This document shows positions 46,700 to 57,738 of a DNA stretch of 64,000 bases, piece after piece. Position 1 is the stretch's first letter. Each line of letters begins with the position of its first letter. The stretch lies in assembly GCA_012861695.1 (NCBI GenBank), contig JAAOOA010000157.1, positions 78,501-142,500 of the forward strand, read 5' to 3'. The notes beneath the pieces were generated by a model. It saw only the letters and a list, made by a program, of their open reading frames with translations. It did not search any database and had not been told where the DNA came from. A program made the translations under genes and the position numbers. The DNA comes from Trematomus loennbergii. Its lineage: Eukaryota > Chordata > Actinopteri > Perciformes > Nototheniidae.

Positions 46700-49690
46700 A
46701 TGAATACATATGCGTACCTATAGGGTGTCATGCTAATAGTCCATCCAGTATCATGAACATGCCACGTACACTGAAGAATATTATAAATGCTGATTTATTA
46801 CAATGTTTTCTTGTTGATGTTAGGGAAAGTTGAATGCATGTTCATGCTTTTAAAGTAATCTAAGCTTCATCATAAGTTATTATTATGCATGAAATGCATT
46901 ACCCTTTTCTTGGCAACAACCACGCAACATTAAAATGAATCATGAATCATTACATATGCATAAATATGTACTTCACTTTACTGAACACATAAAATGATAA
47001 CTTATGGTACTGCATGGACTATTAATGCACACTATAAGTATGCTGCAGTCATAACGTAACATTAGCCGATCGTCTGCCTGTGTTTCAGAACAGGAGCAGC
47101 TAACCTGCTGCCGTCTGTCCTGAGAGAGGATCCTCATGCATTACATGACACCATTACAGATCCAATCAGACATGAAGAGAAGAAAAAACATGTAGAATCA
47201 TTATGTAAATACTACAATTATGTTTTTTGCCAATATCTGGATGAATAGATGGATGGAAAAACTAAACTTAAATTGAGCCTTGAGTTAAAATCATATTATT
47301 CCAGATGCATTTAAATAATCATTTCACATAACAACATAAAATGTGTAAAAATGTAAGGCAATCACACCCTCGAGCTACAGATTTGTAGATGATCAGAATT
47401 ACTTTTTTACTGCTTCTTTATTACTGCGCCTTCTGACCAGCCGTGAGCATAAACAAGCTACTACTGCAATATCTGTCCAGATAGAATGGAAGACTCATGT
47501 TGAGATGTTACTGATCTTTGAAAGAGAAGTGGATGTCTGAAGCACCATTTAGCACACAAATAAAAGAAGGGAAGTGTGTGTTTTTCAAAGAGTGTACCAT
47601 CAAAGGGGGATGTTCCATGCTGCCAGGCTGGTCTTACCTTGTTAGGCTGTGTTGGAGTGTGAGGAGGGACAGAAGGAGACCAGAGGATGGAGGGATCGAT
47701 GTACAATCCTAGCTTAGCCATTGATTCCAGTCCAGTGTGAACGACACTTCAATAGCATCTAGCAGGCCTCCGGGCTCGCTGATTGATTCTGTTTGTGTCG
47801 GAGATTCCTAACTTTGTGAAGGCTCATTATTGACTTCTCCATCCGAGAGCCGGAGACGGGGCTACTGTGTACCACTCACAGCTTCAACTGTGTTATGATG
47901 CAATACTGTAGCTTTTACTCACCATTCCTGAGGAAGAATCTAAGAAGGATCTCAGGTCACTGCTGTGTTTGCAGTAAATCACCTGCCTTTGTCCAAGCAG
48001 TTGTTGAAAAGAACCCAAATCTAGAGCGATTTTGCAAATAAATCCCAGTTTGAACCATCTGTAATGCTTTTGTCATCATTGACGTTTATTTTAAGTGCTT
48101 CTATTGTCTCACTTTGTGATATGGCCACCAGATTAGATTAGTTTGTTTTATATTTTTCAAGAGTGATGTTATCCTCTTTGCAGCTGACACGTCCTGACAC
48201 CACCGTACATTTGATGTTTCCAGCTCGGGTGGGTACAGCTGAAACTATTCATCAACTCCCATTATTAGATTGAGCGATTGTTTTTGTCTGGTGTTGGCTA
48301 TGAAGATCACAGAACCACCTCATCTTAGTTTCCTAACCTCATTTTAGCATCTAAAACGCATTCTTCATCGGTCCTCTAAGCTTTTTTTTACCCGAGGCTC
48401 TCCGCCTGTCCCTGCCTCTGTTTTCCATCACTTAGCCTAATCTCATGGCTGAACAAGCCTCCGGTCAGCTGTCTTCTCTCTTCCTTCTCTTCCCTCATTT
48501 GTTTCTTATTCTTTCATCCCGTCTGCTCCCTTCTTTTGCCCCCTAATCTTTCTTTTCACTCAATTTTAACCCTAAAGCCCATGTTGGTTACTTGCTGTGT
48601 AATTATAGTGTTAATATGTTGGAGTCTCACTCCTGCAGCTGTTTTCTTTACCAGGACTGGATCTCCACAGTGACTCAGAGGTCAATTAGGCATCAGATGA
48701 ATGTATCTGCAGGATGTTGCTAATGAGTGCTTGGGTTTAGGAATTGATGGTGTAGGGATGGATGATGAGCTGTTCATTGCTCTTGTTAGACACGAGTGAC
48801 CTCCAGAACTCAGGCGTGCCTGGCTGATGTGTGTGTGTTTGAATTTGTATGTCCATCTATATTTGTAATTTGTAAATCTTCCTAACTCAGTGCAGCCAAT
48901 ATGACAGTTTTGGAGAGGACCAGAATGCGTGTTTTATTCCTCGAGTGAGGACGGCTGTAGTCTTCCAGCAGGAAGCAGCATGCCATGAGCGCCGCTTCTT
49001 ACAGGCCCCCCCCTGTTTAGAATGTTATCAGAACATTAAACGACACTTATCAGTTGTTTTGTCAACCACTCTAAAGATCTAGAAAAAGCAACTTCCTGAA
49101 GCTGCATTCACATGATACGCCATTTGCTCACCACGAGGTTGGGCGCAGATCCCTTTGGTGAAATGAGGCCAGTTGGTTTTGTTTCTATGGTTACCTAGTT
49201 AGCTAGCTTTCGGCACTATATACGACTGTCATCTGATTGGTTGCGCTTTGAAAAGGCATGCTGGAAGGCGTCATATTCTCTATAGAAACCCGCGGGAGGT
49301 TCAGCATACAGTAGAGCTGTTTTACGGTGGTTTCATGTGACTGCAGCTTGAGGTAAAGGTACCAAAACGACGTGGTTAGCTTGAGGAAAGATATCTCGCT
49401 TTAAGCTCAAATAAGTTGTGAGTTGTTTGTTGTTAATTACAAATGTAACATCACTTTGCATTGGTAGGCTATATCAGTTCAAACTAGAGAATGCAATTCC
49501 TGAAGAAATTGCTAGTGGGAATGCTTTATGCTGAAAAGCTGACGCTAAACTGCTATGCTGAAATGTAATGTGTAAGAAGAAAGTGAATAATTTAGATTGA
49601 AATGATACATGAACACTGGGGGCTTGAATGTGTGATGAGTGAAGAAAAGAAAGTAAAAAGGCTTGGAAAAGCAGCAGAATATTTGAACTG
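46700..49690. other. Presumed intron, no recognisable gene
   Basis: The longest stretch in the window without an obvious element. I looked for splice-flanked frames resembling LDLRAD4 exons and found none. 49490-49560 (TAGTGGGAATGCTTTATGCT) resembles the start of the core at 50464 and may belong to the satellite-bearing unit. Confidence 0.5.
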
Positions 49691-49699
49691 CAAACTTTT

Positions 49700-50115
49700 G
49701 AACTAACTTGATGGTGAATGATCTGTCGCCATGGCAACGGCATTTGATGACACCCCATTATATGCTTAGATGCGTTTATGGCTGCATCGTTACCAAACCT
49801 GTGAAGTTTTGGGCCGTTTGGAACATTTCACTGAAGTTATGAGAAAACCGTGTTTCATGGCGAGCATTGTGTTGCCATGGCAACGGCATTTGAAGAAACC
49901 CCATAATTGACGTAGAGCTGTTGAGGCATGGACCGGTGATTTACAAGCAAAGTTTGGGGGACGATCGGACCGTTTCCATTGGACTTACAGCGACATCGTG
50001 CTTCATGGCGAGTGGTCTGTCGCCATGGCAACAGCATTTGATGACACCCCATAATACGCTTAGATGCGTTGATGGCTGCATCGTTACCAAACCTGTGAAG
50101 TTTTGGGCCGTTTTT
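49700..50115 (-). repeat. 147-bp satellite array, inverted left arm
   Basis: About three monomers in reverse orientation. The central palindromes are at 49725-49738 (GTCGCCATGGCAAC), 49871-49884 (GTTGCCATGGCAAC) and 50019-50032 (GTCGCCATGGCAAC), spaced 146 and 148 bp. It is the mirror of the larger array at 51490-53803. Confidence 0.92.
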
Positions 50116-51489
50116 CACTCACTGAAGAGAGTGTGAGTATGAAATGAACAGTTAGAACTGACTGCTGTCAGTTGGAGTGATGACATCATCGTGTTCCATT
50201 ACACAGGTGTTTATAGTTGAGCTAACGAGCTCTGTAGAGATCAAAGGTTTGCATTGTTCTGAATGAGAGATAAAGCTCTTACATGTGAACGTTTTGTGGA
50301 AGAACCATAACAGATATCTGTGAAATTTCAAAACTGTTTACCAGTAACTAACCATCAGTTCTTCAATCGCAGTCACTCAGGAACTCCTCATTAACTAACC
50401 ATTAACTATCTAGTCGTTCCTTATTCACTACTCAGTAACTAATAACATTTTGTGTACCTTATTTAGTGGGAATGCTGATACAGCATTCCAACTATATGTT
50501 CTTCTACGGACAAAATTATTATTCCGCCGGAACTTTGCACCTCTTCTCCTCCTGCATTCAACATCGCAGAAACTCCGTTCAAACATCAAAACGTTCAGCT
50601 CGGTCGGGAATCGATGGCTATCATTTGGATTATTCATAACTTTCATAATTCCAGAGATACATCCCATAATTCATCCCATTTTTATCCATTGAAGTCAATG
50701 GAGAAAATCTTCAGACTTGAATAATCTTCATGCGACTTCAACTGTTAACTGTTCATTCATACTTTCACTCAGAAACCTCATTCCAACTTTAAAATGTTAC
50801 ACATCTTTCTGACATTATTCGTGTAACACAACTTTTAAATCTGATCCTTACTTTTAGAGATATTAAACATTGTTCAGACCTTGGTAAAGAGGCTTTCTTC
50901 AGATTTTAACATTAACTAGAGTGCGTGATGTCACAGCTAGAGGGTAGGAAATCTTGAAATTTGCCTTCATATTTGTTTTTAAAACTGCCATAATTCCCAA
51001 ACCCTACATTCCTGAGACATAATTTTTCATGACAAACGTAGGAAAACATCTCGTAGCTTGAAAAATGACAAATAATTAAGCAAAAATAATTAAACAAAAT
51101 GCCTCTTGAGGGCATGAAGTGACAAAAACTTTCAACATGTCTCCATTAAAACCCATTGTAATTTCAGGCTGATATTTCCTCACAGCAGCAGCCGCACACC
51201 TTTAGTTAAACTGCCAAAAAGGCCACATTATTAACCCAAAAGTACACAAAAATTACACTTCAGATACTCAAGTTCCTTGACATGCTTCACGTTTTGAAAT
51301 TTCACAGATATCTGCTATGGTTCTTCCACAAAACGTTCACATGTAAGAGGTTTATCTCTCATTCAGAACAATGCAAACCTTTGATCTCTACAGAGCTCGT
51401 TAGCTCAACTCTAAACACCTGTGTAATGGAACACGATGATGTCATCACTCCAACTGACAGCAGTCAGTTCTAACTGTTCATTTCATACT
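50116..51489. repeat. Core between the inverted satellite arrays
   Basis: 50116-50336 and 51288-51489 are inverted copies of each other and continue the satellite arms inward. The 951-bp centre (50337-51287) is unique. It holds a hairpin-like AGTGGGAATGCTGATACAGC with CATTCC, and text (TCCATTGAAGTCAATGGAGA) that I recognise as common in fish repeats. No coding sequence. Confidence 0.8.
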
Positions 51490-53803
51490 CACACTCTCTT
51501 CAGTGAGTGAAAAAACGGCCCAAAACTTCACAGGTTTGGTAACGATGCAGCCATCAACGCATCTAAGCGTATTATGGGGTGTCATCAAATGCTGTTGCCA
51601 TGGCGACAGACCACTCGCCATGAAGCACGATGTCGCTGTAAGTCCAATGGAAACGGTCCGATCGTCCCCCAAACTTTGCTTGTAAATCACCGGTCCATGC
51701 CTCAACAGCTCTACGTCAATATGGGGTTTCTTCAAATGCCGTTGCCATGGCAACACAATGCTCGCCATGAAACACGGTTTTCTCATAACTTCAGTGAAAA
51801 TGTTCCAAACGGCCCAAAACTTCACAGGTTTGGTAACGATGCAGCCATCAACGCCATGAAACACGATGTCGCTGTAAGTCCAATGGACACGGTCCAATCG
51901 TCCTTGTATGTCACCGGTCCATGCCTCAACAGCTCTACGCCAAATCTGAAATCTCACCATATGCCGTTTCCATGGAAACGCATCCCTCGTCATAAGACAC
52001 GATGTCCCTTTAACTCCTATGAAAATGTTCAAAAAGTGCTCAAAATTCCATGTGTGCTAACAGTCCAGCCGTGAAGACATCTACGAGACAGTTTGAGATT
52101 TCTTCAAATGCCGTTGCCATTGCAACACAATGCTCGCCATGAAACACGGTTTTCTCATAACTTCAGTGAAAATGCTTCAAACAGCCCAAAACTTCACAGG
52201 TTTGGTAACGATGCAGCCATCAACGCATCTAAGCGTATTATGGGGTGTCATCAAATGCCGTTACCATGGTGACAGACCAATCGCCATGAAACACGATGTC
52301 GCTGTAAGTCCAATGGACACGGTCCAATCGTCCCCAATCTTCACTTGTATATCACCGGTCCATGCCTCAACAGCTCTACGGCAAATCTGAAATCTCACCA
52401 TTGCCGTTTCCATGGAAACGCATCCCTCGCCATAAACACGATGTCCCTTTAACTCCTATGAAAATGTTCAAAAAGTGCTCAAAATTCAAATCCCTCGCCA
52501 TAAAACACGATGTCCCTTTAACTCCTATGAAAATGTTCAAAAACTGCTCAAAATTCAAATGTGTGCTAACAGTCCAGCCGTGAAGACATCTACGAGACAG
52601 TTTTGAGATTTCTTCAAATGCTGTTGCCATGGCAACACAATGCTCGCCATGAAACACGGTTTTCTCATAACTTCAGTGAAAATGCTTCAAACGGCCCAAA
52701 ACTTTACAGGTTTGGTAACGATGCAGCCATCAACGCATCTAAGCGTATTATGGGGTGTCATCAAATGCCGTTGCCATGGCGACAGACCACTCGCCATGAA
52801 GCACGATGTCGCTGTAAGTCCAATGGAAACGGTCCGATCGTCCCCCAAACTTCGCTTGTATATCACCGGTCCAGCCCTCAACAGCTCTACGTCAATTATG
52901 GGGTTTCTTCAAATGCCGTTGCCATGGAAACACAATGTTCGCCATGAAACACGGTTTTCTCATAACTTCAGTGAAAATGTTCCAAACGGCCCAAAACTTC
53001 ACAGGTTTGGTAACGGTGCAGCCATCAACACATCTAAGCGTATTATGGGTGTCATCAAATGCCGTTGCCATGGCAACAGACCACTCGCCATGAAGCACGA
53101 TGTCGCTGTAAGTCCAATGGAAACGGTCCGATCGTCCCCAAACTTCGCTCGTATATCACCGGTCCAGCCCTCAACAGCTCTACGTCAATTATGGGGTTTC
53201 TTCAAATGCCGTTGCCATGGCAACACAATGCTCGCCATGAAAACAGTTTTCTCATAACTTCAGTGAAAATGTTCCAAACGGCCCAAAACTTCACAGGTTT
53301 GGTAACGATGCAGCCATCAACGCATCTAAGCGTATTATGGGGTGTCATCAAATGCCGTTGCCATGGCAACAGACCACTCGCCATGAAGAACGATGTCGCT
53401 GTAAGTCCAATGGAAACGGTCCGATCGTCCCCCAAACTTCGCTTGTATATCACCGGTCCATCCTCAACAGCTCTACATCAATTATGGGGTTTCTTCAAAT
53501 GCCGTTGCCATGGCAACACAATGCTCGCCATGAAACACGGTTTTCTCATAACTTCAGTGAAAATGTTCCAAACGGCCCAAAACTTCACAGGTTTGGTAAC
53601 GATGCAGCCATCAACGCATCTAAGCGTATTATGGGGTGTCATCAAATGCCGTTGCCATGGCGACAGACCACTCGCCATGAAGCACGATGTCGCTGTAAGT
53701 CCAATGGAAACGGTCCGATCGTCCCCCAACTTTGCTTGTATATCACCGGTCCAGCCCTCAACAGCTCTACGTCAATTATGGGGTTTCTTCAAATGCCGTT
53801 GGG
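51490..53803 (+). repeat. 147-bp satellite array, right arm, about 14 monomers
   Basis: Monomers begin at AAATGCCGTTGCC. Start points include 52106, 52253, 52616, 52763, 52911, 53057, 53204, 53350, 53497, 53644 and 53791, giving periods of 146-148 bp. Two types alternate: A (GCCATGGCAACACAATGCTC) and B (GCCATGGCGACAGACCACTC), so the repeating unit is a ~294-bp dimer. A third type C (CCGTTTCCATGGAAACGCAT) occurs at about 51960 and 52400. Open reading frames through it result from the near-multiple-of-three period. The array ends mid-monomer at 53801, where a dispersed-repeat copy begins. Confidence 0.95.
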
Positions 53804-54420
53804 CTCTATAAATAGAGTTAACTACGGCAGATATGTCATATTAATGCAGCCGAAACGTGTATTACAATGCCGTTATGTGATGACTTTCAAAGAGAAAAGC
53901 AAGCACACTCGGAATAATGTATTTAATTTTTTTATACAGTCTATGGTTGCTACAGAGGATTGTGGGTAATGTAATGTCTTCGGCCATCCAAAACTCATAG
54001 AAAACGACTTGTTTCTCAGAATTGAAGGGGAAAACGTGACAAAAGCATTGTACACACACTAAAACCTATCAATGTCGTTTTAACAAGGATAATCTGGTGT
54101 TTTTGAGTTGATGAGTAGTGGAGATATCACTGTCAATCAATCGACGGGGAAGTAAGGGGAATACTTACTTCCGGGTGTACAATTCTCCGTTATCCAATGG
54201 GAATGGACGCTCACATTGCCTTTAACAGCCTCCGACACAAATGAATGCTGTGCTTCCCTAAGCGTCAAATACCACCGCCGAGATGGGAATACATTGCAAT
54301 CAGTTGAAAGCTCTTTGCGTCAGTTTATGAAGCTGAAGGAGCCTCGGCGCGTCACAACTGGACGCCACAGGACCCTGACCAAGCGTCGCTCCTGGACGCT
54401 TAGGGAGTGAGAGTGTGTTG
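53804..54420 (-). repeat. Dispersed ~0.85-kb repeat family, copy 4 (truncated)
   Basis: Begins at GGCTCTATAAATAGAGTTAA and ends GGAGTGAGAGTGTGTTG. It lacks the first ~200 bp of copy 3 and joins the satellite directly at its truncated end. Confidence 0.8.
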
Positions 54421-55450
54421 TCCCAGCTGCACGGAATACCCGGAGCGGATTCCACTCCCCTCCGCCTCCCACACATATAACAAGCCATTTCTCCCCACCA
54501 TCAAGCCCCCCTCCTCTGCTCCACCGCCCCCCCTCTCGTGCCCACCCCCGCACTGCTAACCTGGACAACCTCATACCTCTCCAGCCTGCCACCCCCCTCC
54601 AACCCCCCACTTGACCAATTTTGCCCTCCTCAATATCCGGTCACTCAACAATAAAGCCCACATCCTTCACGAACTAATTCTGGACAAATCCATCGACTTC
54701 CTTCTGCTCACTGAAACCTGGCAACAACCCAATGACTTCTTCTCCCTCAATCAAACTGGTTTTAATTACATCACTAAACCCCGCCCCTCACGCTGTGGTG
54801 GTGGGCTGGCTGTCATCTACAACCAGAACATCCGGATTACAGAACTCACCCTCCCCTCAGTACCATCCTTTGAATTCCTCGCCTTCAAAGCCCCTCCCTC
54901 ACTGACAGTTATCCTCATTTACCGGCCCCCAAAACCACACCGCTCCTTCCTCTCTGATCACACTGAACTCCTCACCATTGCTTCATCCCTCTCCCCACGT
55001 CTGTTACTCCTTGGCGACCTCAACATCCACATGGACTCCCCCACCTGCAAACACGCTTCTGAATTCTCCTCCCTTCTGGACAATTTCTCATTTACCCAAT
55101 ATGTCACCTTCCCCACCCATGATAAAGGACACATCCTTGACCTTGTCTGCTCCACCAACCTCCCAGTACTCGACCTCCACCCCTGCCCCTTTCCCCTCTT
55201 TGACCACAAACTCATACAGTTCACCATCACCTCCCCCGTCTGCCACCCCCCCCCCCCATTCAGGAACATCACCTTCCGTAATTTACGCTCTGTCGATCCC
55301 CAGCACCTCTCCGACCTGCTATCCTCTACTCTCCCCCTGGACTCGAACCTCAGCTCACCCGATGACCTACTCAACCACCTTAACTCCACCCTACTCGCCT
55401 CCCTCAACAGCCTGGCCCCCCTCAAAAGGAAAATGTCACTTTTAAAACCT
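54421..55450 (+). mobile_element. L2-type LINE 5' fragment (endonuclease)
   Basis: C-rich leader (54421-54610), then an endonuclease frame on the plus strand. No RT follows; the element ends at about 55450 next to an unrelated AT-rich region. It directly abuts a dispersed-repeat copy on its left. Confidence 0.75.
54611..55450 (+). pseudogene. L2 apurinic endonuclease domain
   Basis: Frame with NFALLNIRSLNNK, FLLLTETWQ, CGGGLAVIY, VILIYRPPKPH, LLLLGDLNIHMD, FPTHDKGHILDLVC and FDHKLIQF. These are the endonuclease motifs in order, and all are present with D in place of S before the final DH. About 280 codons are intact, ending in a run into non-LINE sequence (stop at 55508-55510). The protein would nick target DNA but has no RT partner here. 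Confidence 0.88.
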
Positions 55451-55457
55451 CCTCTCA

Positions 55458-56568
55458 GCCAGCAGCCATGTTGGCCTGAAATGATAGAAAATGCCTTGAT
55501 CTTTGTCTAACCAGCCTCAGGATAGGTCTTCTCCTTGTTCCTCTGATGCCCAGCATTCCAAAGACCCATTTTCTCCTCCACGTTTCTCCCTACCGTACTG
55601 TGATAAAGCAGTAAAAAAGGACAACACAATTATATAAAAAGAAACATCAGGAATTTCAATTGATAAACAAAGTCAAATTTTACTTTTACAATTTCAAAAT
55701 AATCACTTCCTTTCTCAAAAAAGAAGAGAAAAACAAATAAACAATAAAAACTCTGTAAAACAAATTAAAAAGTAGGACAATAATTATTACTAATGTCATT
55801 GAAATAAAGTTCAAGTAGAATGTTTTCTCAAGCACAAATAACAATGCACAACTAAAAAGAAAGTTTGGGAGGTGGGACAGGAGTCTCTCTCTCTCTCTCA
55901 CAGGTATCTCCAGTTACTTTACATTCAGTATAAAATCACACATATAAATACATCTATAACAAAGTGTAATCTGTACAGAACAGTATGATAAAATAATCAC
56001 AGGCACACATATAAATACATCTGTGACAAAGTCATAATAATATAATCGATGGCGAAAACATGTCTATAGCCACTGTAGATGCCTCCGTTGTGGGACGAAT
56101 AAAGGATTATTTAATTCATCTACACATGTAACCTCACTTTTACACACCAACATAACGTTTACACATAAAACACGTTAACACAAAGGTAAGAGTTTGCTAA
56201 TGGAGAGTCTATTTTGTCCCAAGAAAAAGTTAATGACTATCGATAATACAAAAAGGTCAATAAACCTATTGTTAATTTTCGCGGTATTCCCCACAAATTG
56301 CAAGTACACTCACTATTACTGTAATATTTACTCTTACCATGGATCCTTGTTGTCCCTGTATTGTTCTTCTTCAGAAGAGTCGAAGACTTCAGGTTATGAT
56401 GCGCGTCGGCAACTTAAACCATTTTAGTCTCTCTCTCTCTTCCTCAAAGACGTACACTGATGGGAGACACATGGTTTATGTTTGTTTTTCTTAGTGGGTA
56501 GGTCCTTAGTGATTTATTGAGTGTCCGTTAAGGAAATCTCGGCCAGCAGCCATGTTGGCCTGAAATGA
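55458..56568. repeat. AT-rich segment flanked by a 27-bp direct repeat
   Basis: A 27-bp block (starting GCCAGCAGCCATGTTGGCCT) is identical at 55458-55484 and 56542-56568. Between them the DNA is AT-rich with no clear TIR or LTR boundary. The flanking repeat could be a long target duplication, a recombination footprint or a chance shared element end. Confidence 0.5.
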
Positions 56569-57738
56569 CCAATGGACACAAATCCACCAATCCCACACAG
56601 TGTAACGCAAAGTCAAGCAGCTTTGATCGGCCCTATTGGCTGCTGTGTGTTGGTTACAGTCTCACAAGAGGTACCGCTGGAAAGCTACAGTTCCAGTGAT
56701 TCCGTGGTTATCTGAATCATATTTATACTCCTTATATTTGAAAAGATATGATTGATGACGTGGCAGTAACATGTGAGTCGGATCCACCTCCACCAGTCGA
56801 TCCAGTGTGGGACCCAAGCCAGCCGAAGATGGCAGGTTTAAAAGTGCCCTGCTGCAGCGGACCATTGCTTCAATCAAAGTCACCCAGGAACTCCTCATTA
56901 ACTACCCAGCTAGAAATCTTTGGTTCTAAAAACATTCTGAGAATGTTACCATTCTCTGTTCTAGGAATGTTTTCAGCGGGAAGTTTTCTTTTGGTTCCCA
57001 GAATGTCCTTCTGAAAGGAAGGATAACGTTCTCTAAAAACATTCTTAAAATGTTTGGTGATAACTTTCTGAAGATGTTTTTGATAACCTTCTTAAGATGT
57101 TTTTGATAACATTGTTCGAGCATTATGCCCTACTATTCTTAAAACGTTTTCAGCTGGACGTTGTATTTTGGTTCCCAGAATGTTCTTCTCATCACTGGAC
57201 TTCCTTCTTTACTGTGGTGTTGACTCAATGGCTACAGCTACTAGAGGTAGGGGCGGATCTGCCCCCCTAACTTTTGTGTCCCTAAAACTGTACTTGTAGA
57301 AACAAACCTACACTATGTCCACAAGCTTCTCAAGCAACGAAACAAGCAGTTCATTCATTAAAAGTGAATCATTTTAAATATCATCTTAGGCCCGTTAAAA
57401 ATGTAGCTACGGCCCTGCATTAAACTGCGGAGCGGCGTTCACACAGACTGCGGCTCACACAGCTGCAGAGAGGGAGCGAGCTGTCCCAGCACCTGAGGGT
57501 GGATCAGCTTCCCCTGGGAGCGTTTCCCCTTCCACTAGTTTTGTTTTTACTAAAGACGAGAGCTTGAAACAAAATATTAATAAATGCTGCCGTTTGAATC
57601 GATAGCGTTTAACAGACAGTCGCTGTTTGGGACGTTACGTTACAAAACTACGCAAACAGCGTTAGCTGGGAGATCGATCACTTTATTTGCTAAACTATGC
57701 GGTACTATTAAATCCACGTAAATTACAGATCACACAAC
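56569..57738. other. Unassigned; degenerate minisatellite at ~56930-57190
   Basis: 56930-57190 repeats AACATTCT-, AATGTTTT- and GTTCCCAGAATG-like motifs at irregular spacing, a degenerate minisatellite. I see no supported gene in the remainder. Confidence 0.55.

Noticed and set aside
51478..53969. Many open frames of 80-250 codons in the satellite array
   Set aside because: The 147-bp period is a multiple of three, so one open monomer gives long repeated frames on both strands. There are no start context, domains or codon bias.
54958..55445. 155-codon frames antisense and in an alternative frame to the L2 endonuclease
   Set aside because: They are shadows of the real endonuclease frame.
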